Source of the DNA: Dichotomocladium elegans
Lineage: Eukaryota; Mucoromycota; Mucoromycetes; Mucorales; Lichtheimiaceae
DNA length: 64,000 nt
Assembly (NCBI GenBank): GCA_025716815.1
Contig: JAIXMN010000002.1
Span: forward strand, 806,001-870,000
Direction of reading: 5' to 3'
The position numbers were made by a program, and so were the translations under genes. Below are positions 48,613 to 63,313 of the stretch, in pieces (position 1 is the first letter of the stretch; each line of letters starts with the position of its first letter). The notes under the pieces are model-generated. The model saw only the letters and a program-made list of their open reading frames with translations, searched no databases and had not been told where the DNA came from.

Positions 48613-49175
48613 TCTGCACACAATAAATAGGCGGTTTGTTGATGTTTCCTAGATAAGTTTTTTTGTTTATCTGCCTTGAAACGCTCAAAAAGAATATAAT
48701 TAAATCTGGTGATGACTCGTTTTGCCGTTTGGTTTGTCAACAAGAAACTTTCCACCAATTATTTATGGTATATTTTTCTCAGGGAAATGGAGTGGAGATC
48801 CACCCACACTAAAGTGGGCGTGTTTGCATTATTTACTATCTCTACCGCTGCATAGATTACCCGTATCTCTGCAGCCTTGCTGACCATCATTGTGAGTTAT
48901 AACTCATCTTTGATTCCGCTGTAGCTCCAACCGCGTTGGCGACTACAGTCGGTGATCCCCAGTTTGTAGCGGCATTAGGGCATACTAGTCTGCTGAAAAC
49001 ATGTTATCGTAAATGGCCCACAGAGATTTATTAGGATGCGCATGCTGATGCTTCATGTATAGTGGATTCGGTTATGAAGTGCGCGTGTGTCGACGATTTC
49101 CAGATCGACAATACTACAATAGGGTTGCACGAGTAAGTTAGGTGTGACATACGCATAAAACTGTTCCATTGTCTA
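48613..49175. other. intergenic, no gene seen
   Basis: 563 bp between the transporter start and the MED18 stop, both minus strand. It should hold the transporter promoter. Confidence 0.45.
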
Positions 49176-50156
49176 TTACCCATTCATTAACGTTTTGAAT
49201 TTGTTCAACTGTTCTGCCATTTGATTGACTTGTTCCTGGGGTACAGGAACCGAGTTAACTTCAATCACCCACATCTCGTTGTCGGGATCCGCCAGCACAG
49301 CGCTGTTCACGTCTACTCTTGATTTGAGCTAAAGGTTTTTGTTATTAGAGGATGCAAAAAATCCACATGTGTTTAATACCTTGTAGGTTTGTGCTAGTGT
49401 GATGCGCAGTATTTGCTCGTAAACAAGCATATGCCCTTTCCGTACGAATTCAAACGAGTAGCTTTATTGTATGTATATATATATGCGTGCATGTAAGAGA
49501 AGCGTCGTTAGAAAATGAGGCTCCGTGCATGTATCTGCGGTACCTGTATCCTAAAGACTTCATAAACCGAAACACATCGCCACTGAGTTGAACTCGGACA
49601 TGCGGTCGCACGGTGACGGTCCTGCCGCGCTGAGGTTCGGGATGGCCTTGCATGCAAAGGTACCATTGCCGATGTTTTAAACTCTTGTCCTGTTCTGAGG
49701 CGATACGTGATTGAAGTCGCAGCACAACATCATCGTTGCGAGCGGGACCGACTGGGGTTTGGACTAGACCCACAGTATAAAGTCAATCCAAGTGTGGGGA
49801 ATATCCGAGAACGTCTAATAGGTACCGGTGGGCGAGAAAATCATTTCGTGTTCGAAGAGGCCAATCAGTGAATCGTTGCCACAAATGCCGACCAGCCGTT
49901 GTATAATAGCGTCCTTCTCAGCTGTTCCAATAATTAGACCTTGTAAACTGCATTCGTAGCTCGCCATAATTTCGTTTCTGTATAGGGGAATTAAGTGTAG
50001 GGATTCAAGACGAATGGGAAGCGACGCGTCGGCATCCTGTAATTTTTTAAAAAAAAAATGTGCCATTTCCCTTGTCGTATTGAGCTCAACACCTTCGCCA
50101 ATATAAAATAAGTGATCTTTCTCCCGTCTGCCACCAACCTCTAGCCGGCGCTTCAT
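49176..50156 (-). CDS. MED18: Mediator head-module subunit 18
   Basis: Mediator subunit (yeast Srb5) that with Med20 and Med8 forms the movable jaw of the head and contacts RNA polymerase II. Exons: 50156-49826, 49763-49544, 49461-49380, 49328-49176; 261 aa, all phases correct. Recognisable pieces: the N-terminal strand-helix with MASYECSLQGLI and ICG, the middle RQWYLCMQG and VTVRPHVRVQLSGDVFRFMKSLGY, and the C-terminal FEFVRKGHMLVYEQILRIT, DNEMWVIEVNS and a final helix (EQVNQMAEQLNKF). Intron 2 (82 bp) holds a short TA run. The family is divergent in fungi, so identity rests on the ordered strand pattern. Confidence 0.85.
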
Positions 50157-51195
50157 CCCAATAGATTATTATATTCGCGTTTAAAAAGCAGAAACTGCAA
50201 TAGCTGTTGACTGAGAGGAGAGAAAATAGGTTACTAGACCGCGCCCGAGGGTGAAGGCAACCATCAAGATAGCGTTAGAGGAGCAGAATATCAGAAGGAC
50301 GAAGGACAATTGAAGTTCAGTATTCTTTCTCTCTCTCTCTCTCTCTCTCTCTCGCTCCCATGGCGTTAGAACCTGAATGCGTGTCTTCACCGATCGATGG
50401 TCATGAATGAGTATGAAAAAGGGCGTTTTATGCGCCCAATGTCGCTATAGGAGACGTAGTCAGTGACTTTTGTCACTAGCTGGCTACCGGCTGCCTTGCA
50501 GCGCGAGATTGATGCAAACTGTTGTTTAGAATCTCATTATCCCGGCTCTCTGTAATCCATAAGGCAACAAATGCGGTCTCTATTATATGTACATGATATT
50601 GAAATATGACGAGTTTACGAATGCAAAACTTTTGTTTCCTATCTGGCATGGTTCTTTGAAAAGCGTATATAGATATATACATTGAGTTCTTACATCTGAT
50701 TCCCTAGATACACACAACTTGACGGACAAACGAAGTAAAAAAAAAAAGGAGACGCTTATGGGAGCAAATTACCCGTGTGTTTGCAGCCATGAGGCTCAAG
50801 GCCCCCTTTTGGAATCACTCAAAGAGGGGATCATCTTTATCAATCCGTAACCAACAAAACTGGGCCATGGAGTCGGATCGTAACAGCACCCATTGGTATT
50901 GTTACTGATGATAGTATTTCTACGTAACGTTTAGGTGTAGAGAAAAGAAATCAAATTACAATATACAATGTATACTAAATTTTCAGACTAGCCCTAGTAC
51001 GTATATAAGGTAAAAGAAAGAAGAGGAGGAATAGCGTGAAAGGGAGTCAACAAAGGAGGAGAGTGAGTATCCAGCCCACAAGGTTGCTTTTATGCTTAAG
51101 CGCGCACGTCGCATGAGGGAGTGAGGGGAGGATGTACGGATGTATGGGTGCTTAATATAGATGACACGGGGTGTGCGGGTTGAGGGAGGAGTAAG
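50157..51195. other. intergenic, no gene seen
   Basis: 1.04 kb between the MED18 start and the stop of the AGC kinase (both minus strand). A (CT)n tract lies at about 50329-50353, just upstream of MED18, on the side of its promoter. Short TA-rich patches lie near 50660-50680. Confidence 0.45.
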
Positions 51196-53443
<2,248 letters not shown>

Positions 53444-54052
53444 GATGCTCAACTCGTATGGCACGTTTAAAAGAGAAGAAAATACGTAAGTATAAGAGTA
53501 AGAGAAAGAAAGAGAATAAGTAGAACAGGTTACAAGTGTTAAATACATGGACTCCTTATTGATAATCAACCAACAGATACTCTAATAAGCTGCTCTCGTC
53601 CTATCTTTCCAGGGACATAAACACCAGTGTGTCTATCCCATTTGCTTGCCTTCACTCTCCTTCACATACTCACCCACACGTAGGCTCTCTCCTCTCAATA
53701 TTTCGTAACTATCCCCCTCCCTTGCACTCTCCCACTATATATTTACTAACTCAGAAGCCAGAGAAAGTTTACATAAAGAGTCTTTCTGAGGAAGCATTTT
53801 GCTATATAACGCCATTCATCCTCTCTCTCGTGGAATTCTGCATGTGTGCCGCACAAACCCAATGCTATTTCAGTTGTTCTCCTTATTACTGTCGTCATAT
53901 GGACCTACTTCCTTCTTTGGTACCCATTTTGCATCGTTGTACAACCACTTTTTGATTTAGCACTATAGTAATTTAATAGTTCGGAACTGCAAAACAAGGC
54001 AACCGTATACGTATGTGTGTATAATAATCAAATGCAGAAGTGTAGACGCTGA
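53444..54052. other. intergenic, AGC kinase promoter / SNT1-like 3' side
   Basis: 609 bp. The kinase frame is open upstream to 53569, but the first good start is at 53443. Pyrimidine-rich stretches near 53640-53760. No gene supported. Confidence 0.45.
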
Positions 54053-57000
54053 CTAAGAAAACCAGGATTCCCAACTCTGTTTTTGGGTGGTGGTATCGCT
54101 TGTCTCGTCGCTGTTAAGCAGATCAGCCACTCGAGTCACTGAAGCCGTAGGTTCAGAATTGCTCGGTGCTGATGTCTGATTTGGCAGTTGCTGTGGAGGA
54201 TGCGTAGATGGATCTATTTGTTGCGATGGCATGACTGGATATCGACTAGATGATGATGATTGTGATAATGGATGTGGCGCAGGTGGTGGTGTATGGTGCA
54301 CAGAACCGTACATGCTAGGAGATGAAGAACTGGAAGAGCCATAACCCGTACCCGTACCCGTAGGTTGACCGTAAGGATGAATCATCCCTGAAGGAGAAGG
54401 ATGGAGGTGGCCAGACAACGATCGTCTTGAGGATAGCGGTGGAGCAGGGGAAGGTGAGGCATAATAGCCTGCCCGAGGACTCGCAGATACTGTCCTCGAC
54501 GTTGTTGCTGCTGGTACTGCCTGTGCATACGCTGCTGGTCTAGGCGGTCGTTGTTGCCGTTTGCGTTCTTGGCCCATGCTTGAGATTGAGACACTGGGCA
54601 GATGGGTGAAAGGGATTTTTTCATTCTCGCTTTTGACTGCAATTGCTGCATTTACCCCTACTGCTCCCGTTCCTCCTTTTTCTTGCTGCTTTGCTAGTTG
54701 GTGTCGCCTTACAACTTCATCAAGTTGCATTTTTTCATTATTGTTCATGTAGAAATTGCGTACTTGAGTTGCAGTCTTGGACCCTAATGCACCGGCTACC
54801 TTTTCCCAATCACGCCCGTATTGTTCAATGTATCGTACGAGCTCGCTTCGCTCAGACACAGACCAATAGGATGAGTATGTAGGGCGCCGTGCTGTTTCCG
54901 ACGCAGACCCTGATCCTTGTCGCCGTCCTCCTCGCCCTGAAAATTCGGCATCCATCCAACTCTCCATCATTTCGCTGTCAACCACCTTGCCGGATGTTGA
55001 TCGCGCTCGTCGTCGACGCATTGTTGTGCTGAGCACTGCTCCCTGAGATTGCTGACGTTCTTGAGATTGAGGTTGCCGAGGAACAACATGAATCGATGCG
55101 GATCGCGCGGGTGCCAGTATTTGATCAGTGCTGCCGCCAACCTGGCCCAATCCAACCAATGCCACAGCTGCATCCTCTTCTTCTGCATTGAAGTCTTGCC
55201 GCGTAAATTCACCTTCTTCATTGAAAGCGTTCGGCCCAAATTTCCGTTTGTAATTGTGATAGAAATTGCGACATTGATCTTCCGTCTTGGTACCCACTAG
55301 AGCAGCAACACGCACGAAATCGCGACCATGTCGTTTGAACCCATCAATAGCTGCTTCCTTGTCTTTGTCTGTCCATTTGGCTGTCGCTGCAGGAGCTTTT
55401 TCGACAATTTCTTCGCTATCTGCTTCCGTGAAAACTTCATCGTTGTCGCCAGGGGAACTAGCTGCTATCCTTGGCGAACGGCCCTTCCGTCGAGGCAACC
55501 GCCGTTTTTCACGTAATTTATCCAAGTCATCTGTAACGCTCTGACTTGTGGGCAATCCAGGACGCTTGGTGATCTTCTTTTGGTTGATTCCATCCCAATA
55601 TGTATTCGTGTCTTCAAGTTCTTGGAGCTCTTTAGTCTTGCGTTCGGACTCCTTTTGTTTGACTTTGCGTGAAACCTGCGCTTCACCAATATCCGTCATC
55701 AACGCAGAGCCCTTTGACTTTGTCTTCCGGACAGTAGACGACGTGTCACCAGTGACACGCCTGATCGCCTCTGCCAGACGGTCCCGCCGCTTGGCCTTGC
55801 CACGTCGTCCTTTCTTAATCAGAACCTTAAAATCAATCTTTTTCTTTTTACGATAGTAGAACAAGACGCATTGAGGAGCAGACTTGGTCTTGACAGCAGC
55901 TGCGATCTTATCAAATTGCTTAGGGTATTGCATATAGCCTTCCATGAATGCCGCCATCTCCTGCTGCGTCCAAGTATCACCTGTGTCAGACCCCGTGTGG
56001 TAGTACGTCAACGGGTCGAGGACGAGACTTCGTCGATCGTCAAAAGTACGCATTCTCGCCTTCGTGTCAAGTATCATGGGGGGTATCGTTGCAGTCGTTT
56101 TCGCAGCCCGAAGTTTGGGGTTACGCATTTCTGCCGACTCCAGGGATTGGATGATTTCGAGCAGTTCTGCTTCAGATCGAGCAGCATCTGACGTCCAGGG
56201 ACCCTTACCCACACAATCTGACGCATTTTGGTCATTTCCACCAAATCGCAAGGCATCCCCGTCCCCTAAAAAGACAACACCGTCTACATATTCGCCGCCT
56301 TCATCCTCTGTACGTCGCCGCGAACCTGACCGATATGAGCCACTCCTTTCAGGCACCCGCCGCCGCTGACTTCGCATCCGATCTAGTGCCAGATTCTTTT
56401 GCTCCCACGCCTTGTAGAGTCGCTTAAATTCTTTTCTTAAGTGGATTTGTTTCTTCTCCAGCTTCTTCTTCCGCCAAGCTAAATTTGCAGCCATAGAAAT
56501 TTTGATTTCTTCAAAACGGTGTGAGCTGCTCTTGTAGCACGGATAGTCTTCAAGCTTGGAGTAAAGGGGTTTGGTCCACCTTTCCTCATCTGACCAATCC
56601 TCGGGATCTTCAGGATGTCCCTGCCAACCACCAATCATCATCGAATTCTTCTTCGCAAGCTGGCGATTTTCTTTGATTAGTTTCTCGGATAACAAATCAT
56701 CGAGTTCATCGCTAGCTCGCGCCTGGTTGATCAACAGCTGAGGTTTCTTGCGAATAATCGGAGACGTCTTAAGATCCAAGCTCTCGACATCTGTAATAGG
56801 CTGAGTCTTGCTTCCTTCGCTGATAGTTTGGAGGGCTTTCTGCTTGGCTGCTGCTGCTTCTTCATCTTCTTCTTCGTCTTCCTTCTCTTTGAGCTTTTCA
56901 GCGCTGGTAACAGGGAGCTCATTTTCGTGTACAGAGAAGGGCTGTGACGTGGTACTTGTGTCTTTTTCTTCTTTTTTGACTTTTTCAAGCATCTCCTCAA

Positions 57001-59034
57001 ACATTGCAATATCATCCTCAATCTGACCAATCCGTTCTACAATTTCCTGTTGAGTTAGCTTTCCCTCAACAGAAGAACCGAATGGAGATTCTTGAAGCAA
57101 TACGGGAGATGAGGTCACGCCTTTCTTATCATCCTCGGCTACTGGACGATCAAACTTCACAATTGCTTCCTCAGCTGGCGCCTCTTCTGCGACAACTTCC
57201 ATCTTGTCTTGCGCATCCTCAACAGACAAGGGAATTGAATAGCTTATTCTTTCAGAAACGTCTTCTGTTGTGTTGTCATTTGTTGTGACTTGAGTAGTAG
57301 TATCTTTGGTAAGTTTACTTGGCAAAAGTTGATCTTTGGTTTGCTTCTTGACCTCAGCTGAAATGCGTTCTTGAACTTGCTCCATTTCCACTTCCTCACT
57401 CTGGATGTTCGTGGTCGATTCTGCGTCCATTTCAACTTTTGGCGATACTCTGTTAAGTTCAACTTCTGTTGCATGCAGCTCTTCGGTTGTTATTGGTGCA
57501 TCTTCTTGTTCAGAGCCTGTTGTTGATATTTTTGCAGCGGTAGTTTCTAGTACTTCAGCCGTTCCCACTACTGCCTCACTTTCATCTTTGCCGGCAGAGT
57601 CTGAAGCGAGATCTGTGGGCTGAGAAACGGCTAATCAGATACTGTATGAGTGACACTATATCTACAGGGGTTGAGATATATTGCTATGGGCATACCTGAT
57701 GCCTGCGCTGCCGGTGACGGTGGTGAAGACTGCCGATTTTCCGACCTGGTGTCGTCGCGAGGCCGGGGCTGAGTCCAAGGCAAGAAACTCGAAGTTGGAG
57801 CGGAAGCTCGTGGGCTATTCATGGGTGTATCGCGATCACGATCGCGATCACGATCCCTTGCCTTCAAAGGACCAGGATGACCAGGACTACTACTAGTACC
57901 CCCAGAATTGCTTGCAGTTGGTATGTTGGTACTATTGTTACCGCTACTACCGGCTCCCCATGGTCGCCCAGCCCGTCCCCGGTAGCGATCGGAATCTGCG
58001 GCTAAAGAATTCCGCGGCAAATGACGATAAAAATCACGGTCATCCATCATCCGGTCGCGTTCATAATACATGTGTGATGGTGGGCCAGCCGTTGAAGATT
58101 GTACATCGCGTTCTCTATCACGGTCGGGTCGATAAGAATCTCCACCAAAGGAGTGGCCGTATTGTGTTGAAGATGGCGGTGGGATCGGCGGAGGACCACC
58201 GTATGCGGAAGGTTCGTATCGGGTCATGTAGCTTATAAAGGCTGTTTAGAGTTCTCGAAAAAAATTAATATCCGAGTTCTTTTGAATATTTACCTATCTC
58301 GGTCTCGATTGCGCATGTCAATATCTCTCCATCGACGGTCTCGTTCTCGCTCTCGCTCTCGTTCTCGTTCTCGTTCTCGATCTCGTTCTCGCTCACGGTC
58401 TCGGTCTCTCCATTCAGAGTAACGAGATATTGGGGTGTACGAATCTGATCCAGCATTGGATATTCGTAAATCGTCTTTGATGTCCTTTGCTGGTACGGAC
58501 ACCTTAGGATCTTTTACCCGCTCGGCACTTACTAATGTGAGGTGTCAACGAATAATTTTTTTGTCAGCCCAAAAACCTTGCCAATCAATCACCTTGACGT
58601 AGAGATGGTGCTGAATGCTTGGGATATTCTCTAGATGACATTAGAGAAGGTGAGGGCGAGTAATGGTGCGGAGGGGGCATATCATCACGATAATAGCGAG
58701 GGTATCGAGGATCCCTAAAAGTTTAGTTTAGCACCGCCCCATATCCTGGCTTGTCGGTACTGTGTGTTTACCTGTCTCTGCTACGGGGTAGATATCTGTC
58801 TTCTCTCATTGACAATGGCGGCCGATCTCTTTCTCTGTCGCGCTCACGGTCTCGCTCTCTAAGGTCTCTGTGGTCTTCCATGGAATTGGGCATTGGTGCT
58901 CTAGAGCGATAGCTGTACGATTCATAACGCGACAAGGGATAACGAGGTGGTGGATACCGTCCGTCGCTATATGGTGGGGATCTCGACCTCGATCTGGAAG
59001 TTCCTCGCGACGATGACGATCCTGCTACACTCAT
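54053..59034 (-). CDS. SNT1: SNT1/NCoR-like SANT-domain corepressor
   Basis: Likely scaffold of a Set3/NCoR-SMRT-type histone deacetylase complex. Exons: 59034-58772, 58714-58593, 58531-58294, 58231-57696, then one long exon to 54053; about 1560 aa. The N-terminal 300 residues are Arg/Ser/Tyr/Pro-rich with long Arg-Asp/Arg-Glu repeats. The long exon has an acidic coiled region, then three SANT domains: TWTQQEMAAFMEGYMQYPKQ with FYYRKKKKIDFK, KWTDKDKEAAIDGFKRHGRD with QCRNFYHNYKRKF, and YWSVSERSELVRYIEQYGRD with QVRNFYMNNNEK. A Pro/Ser/Gln-rich tail follows. The last junction is unresolved: the strong acceptor at 57632 is out of phase with the donor at 57695, and in-phase acceptors (57586 or 57569) are weak. 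Orthology to SNT1 rests on the paired SANT layout. Confidence 0.8.
58320..58405 (-). repeat. Arg-Asp/Arg-Glu coding repeat
   Basis: Hexamer-like units of CGAGAx on the minus strand encode an uninterrupted RD/RE run in exon 3 of the SNT1-like gene. Similar RD/RE units occur in exon 1 (about 58810-58860) and exon 4 (about 57830-57860). Confidence 0.8.
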
Positions 59035-59494
59035 GACAGAAATGACTGTTCAATTGCTTTGAAGGAGTGTAGAATTTCAGACAGAAGAAGGACAGATAAT
59101 AAGAATAGAAAGAAAGGAAAAAAGCGGTGGATGTCAACCCTCTGTAGTAGTTGCATTGTTTTTAAAATTCAGCAAAAAGTTTGTCTCAGAGAGAGTGTGT
59201 CCAGCATCTATTTTGAGAGGCATCCCATCCATGCTATCCCGCAGTGATAGTCGATGTAGGGAACGAAAAGACTATCCTAAGAAAAGAGTCATGTGGAAAT
59301 CTGATAGAGGGAGTCAAATGCTGTGGAAGATACGCGCCCAGCCTCATTTTTGATAAATTAGGTTCACCAAGAATGATGCTCACCCACGCAGGTCATCACC
59401 ACCAGAAGGACAATGACTTCTGGTTTAGCGAATTACTTAATTTTGATTGACAACACACTTTCTATTTTCAGCCCTTCGCTTACGACCTGAAAAT
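59035..59494. promoter_or_regulatory. divergent promoter region, SNT1-like / EI24-domain gene
   Basis: 460 bp between two head-to-head starts. No clear TATA box or repeat. Confidence 0.4.
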
Positions 59495-60639
59495 ATGCCA
59501 ACACCACCAAGTGCCTATCCAATTGCAGCCATTGCCTATTTTCTTACTCATCCTCAAGTAATGAATGTTTAGGATGTGCCTCCCCAGATGCTTCATTGAC
59601 AACTCCAACGATTAGTTATGGGGCAAGGTTCTGTGTCCTTTCTTGCTTACATTGGTGTTTGGCATTGTGTCCCTTGTCCTGTCCTTTGTGTTTTTGCTTC
59701 CTCCTCAAGCGCATGCCCTCATCAATGCTCGTTGCCCTGATTGGCTGGCCTGGCTTGTAGCAGTGATCTTCGTCCTGATCGAATCTGCCGTGTTTGACGT
59801 GATATTCTTTGTGGTCGTTATGCCTATTTTCCAGGATGCGCTCTTTGACGCTACTCTCAAAGCACGCGGAATGAATCGAATGTTTGATACCCGTGTTGAA
59901 GTCAATGGTGTTCTTCTATGCTGTCGAGGCATCAGCTCGGGAGTTCTTCTAGTGTGGTTTTTGGTACTTGCTCAGGTAAGAGACCATTATCCTTGGGCAA
60001 TGTTCATATGTAGACATGTTACGCATTGATGTTTGGTAGATTCTTATCTGGATTGTAACAGCACCGCTGAACCTAATTCCAATCCTGGGAACAATTATTG
60101 CATGCTACATCAACGGCTGGGTCGCTTGGTATGCATGATAGAGACTGAAAAGAAAAAGGGTTTCATATGGCTGACTCTTTATATGCAAAAAAAAATTATT
60201 ATGCATGCATAGCTGGAGCCAGCACGTTCATTACGATCTCGAATTCCGCGGCTTCAGTGTTTCTGAGTCAAGACAGCATGCATGGAAACACAAGGTGTCT
60301 TACTGCAGCTTTGGTGTAGTAGCCGTAGCTCTCGAGCTTGTCCCACTATTCAACATCCTCTTCATGTGGACGAACATAGTAGCTGCCGCACTATGGGTTG
60401 CTGACAAATATGAAAGAAATGAGAAAGGGGCCGCTCAGGACTTGCAGCTACATCAGCGGTGGCAGCAGCAGCCCAAGTTACCCGAGAACACATTTTACCC
60501 CTCTGTTAGAGGCAAACCGCAATATAAACCTTCAGGAATCGATGATGAGCAGCATGGACTTCTGCAATATACACATCACCAAGATATCTCAATGAAAGAC
60601 ACGACTTACACCAACACCAGTAGTCGTGCCTTTGCTTAA
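59495..60639 (+). CDS. EI24-domain multi-pass membrane protein
   Basis: Member of the EI24 (etoposide-induced 2.4)/CysZ-like superfamily; fungal relatives include the Rrt8/lipid-droplet proteins linked to spore wall formation. Exons 59495-59557, 59616-59975, 60040-60128, 60213-60639 give 312 aa, all in phase. It opens YPIAAIAYFLTHPQLWGKVL, the usual start of this family, then a hydrophobic hairpin (LVFGIVSLVLSFVFLLPP), a second (WLAWLVAVIFVLIESAVFDVIFFVV), a third around LIWIVTAPLNLIPILGTII and a last near LELVPLFNILFMWTNIVAAALW. The PLNLIPILGT and LVPLFNILF motifs are typical. The C-terminal 80 residues are polar and Gln-rich. The small first exon was inferred from phase and family fit. Confidence 0.83.
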
Positions 60640-61835
60640 TTCGCAACTGTATATTAATACCCATCATCATATCGATATCAAACATAGAAAGCAACGAAGC
60701 TGCCTCTGTTTTGTTATAAATAAGTCCTTTCATCCCTTGTTATCTCTGATGAAGATCTATCTGAAACAGATTCAACCTTGCGGCAGATGATATTCTTGTT
60801 TTTTCTACATGTGGAGTACATACAGCCTACACGCAAATGCATTGCAATACTCCTCGCGATACAATAACCAGGATTAATCAATGAAGAGGCTACAGGAGTT
60901 CAGGGGCGGGTTATGTATTTTGTCGGATTAGCTGACAGCACGCGTTTAGTACGTGCTCCTACTTGGCTGAGCGCATTACATCCCTCGCCCTTTCGCTTTC
61001 CTGCAAATAGAGTATATTACGATCTGTTATCAAATATGCCGAGTGCGATAATTGATCTCTTAATTTAGATCCTTTTCGCCTCCTTGACATTATCCTTCAC
61101 TAGTCTTCTCTCGTACTTTATTTTCTCGTTGCTGTAATGGTAACGTCCCTATAACGATGTCTACTGGTCCATTTGTATTTCTACCTGTATAAGCGCCATA
61201 TGCATGCATCGCACTTAGTGTAACTTTGCCTGCGCATAGCATAACTCGTGACTAATCTGGTCATTTTGATAGGACGGCAGCAAATGTTGATCCCTGACCA
61301 GATGTATCACGAAGGAATCCAACCTGAATAGCAAAAAGTACTCGGTTTGTATTGAAATGACCGAATCATTCTGACTCTTGCGAGGAATGAAATAACAATG
61401 TTTATAAAAGCGTTTTCTAAAAATAGAGCGTTTATATTCAGCTTCATACTATATAGCAATACCCCTTATGTTGAAGCACTTGCCGTCTCTTTATTATTAT
61501 GGTATCCTTTATCTCTCGGAAAAGGTTATTCTGGATCCTCACACGTACTCTGCACACGTACACGTCTACATATACATATGCATATAACCAATCTCTCCAC
61601 TCACTTACCCACTCGCTCTCAAATACACACACCCCTGCAGCCATTCCTTTTTCAATCCCAATACACGAGCAAAGGAGAGCAGGGGCCAAACTTGCTATGG
61701 AGGACGACGCTATCTGATTCATCCGTCATCTTTACTCTTTCCTTTCTTCTATTCACATTGCCGTTATCCAGGATCGTCTGAAACTTTCCTCCTTTATTCT
61801 TGTCTTTGATTCAAAAGCACCAAAATTCAGATACC
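60640..61835. other. intergenic, no gene seen
   Basis: 1.2 kb between two + strand genes. AT-rich, with TATA-like words near 61440-61500 and CA-rich sequence near 61560-61635 before the tetraspanin start. Short open frames only. Confidence 0.45.
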
Positions 61836-63085
61836 ATGAGCCATCACGATCCAACTAATAGCCACTTGAGACTACCGCAAACACATTACCACCATCAGCA
61901 ACAACAGTCGACCACAGCACACGAGCAACGGATAACAACCACAGAGTATGAATCCCCTTGGGAATCCGTAGAAGACCTACCCGAACCTGTATTGCCTTGG
62001 ATGAAGCCCCGGTCGCTCGGAGAATCACGTCGGACCTCCATGGATTCAAGTAGTTTACATATCGTGAAGCGCTACGCACCCGAGCAAACAACTGCAAAGA
62101 AGCGGCAAAAATGGACTGCGCGTAAATGGTGGATTCTGTTCTCCAACTCGCTGGTATGCAGTCCCGAAACCATGATAAAGACAATGCAGGAATATAACAT
62201 GCCCATGTCTACCAGCTATTTCTTTACGGCCTTGGTATATTTCTCTTCGCGCTCTTGACCTATTTTAAATGTAAAAGCCTAAAAAAAAAATCGATCCCAA
62301 TTCTAGTTATCAACTTAACTAACTGCTCTTCCCGTTCCCTCGGTAGTCTATCTTCGAGCGGACGTGATTATTGTCGGCGAACCTATAATTCTAAAACGTG
62401 AGTGATCAATTGCACTGCAACACATTTGTACATTATCTGACGAGAACCAAGTTGTATTGGCAACGGGTATTATCTGCCTTGTAACGTCATTGCTGGGATA
62501 CACTGGCATCATGCTAAATAACCGTGCTATTTTGGCATACTATAACTTGCTCTTGTGGGGATGTCTCGGTATGATTGCGGCTATCGGTTATGTTGCATAC
62601 AGAAAGAACAAGTGGAACATTGAAGGCAAACTTTCGTACCAATGGCACTATCTTCTGACATCGGACGGCCGGGCTAGAGTCCAAGCCAATGTAAGCGAAG
62701 GAAATTTGTGCCTGGTCATGAAGTCATATTCATTTCCTTGCTTTATTAGCTTCATTGTTGTGGTTATAAATCGTTTACGGACTTCCACGAAAGATCAAAC
62801 AAGTGCTTTCCCCGCACACTCTTACCGGGCTGCAAATTCAAGTATCAAACCTTTACGGTTGAAGCTCTCAAATTATCATGGATCGTCGCCTTTTCGATCT
62901 TGCCTGTTCATCTCTTTGTGCTTATTTCGGCGCTTCTCTGTGCAAATCATATCAATCGCAAGTTTGGAAAGAACCTACCGCCCAAAATCTATCGCCTCAA
63001 TTATCAAGGCATTGTCGCTGGAACGCCTACGGGTAGTTCCATCAATCTCCATCACGATGGATTACAACAGAGAAGCAACGCATAA
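61836..63085 (+). CDS. fungal tetraspanin
   Basis: Four-pass plasma-membrane organiser. Exons 61836-62153, 62216-62270, 62347-62397, 62452-62690, 62750-63085 give 332 aa with every phase matching. A polar N-terminal arm of about 95 residues (Gln/His-rich) precedes TM1 (LFLYGLGIFLFALLTYF, near 107-123). TM2 is ATGIICLVTSLLGYTGIML and TM3 AYYNLLLWGCLGMIAAIGYVA. The large extracellular loop carries the diagnostic CCG motif (LHCCGYKS, near 222-229) plus two more Cys (NKCFP and PGCKF), the four-Cys pattern of the family. TM4 is IVAFSILPVHLFVLISALLC. The long N-terminal arm recalls fungal Tsp3-type proteins. The TM1 and loop exons are only 55 and 51 bases. Confidence 0.92.
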
Positions 63086-63313
63086 TAAAACGAAAGACGA
63101 GGATTTGAAAATGCCTCTTTGCAAGTTAGAAAACTGCTGCAACAGCTCACTTGCTTCTGTTTGGAAAACGACGCAATTAACCTGAAGCGGCAGGATATTT
63201 TAGCGCTGTGCAACTTTCTTTCCCGCAACCAAATCGAGCCATAATAACAACAATATGCCTATATATTTAGTTTTGTTAATGCGTGCAAGAAAATAAATCT
63301 TGCTTCTTTAGCA

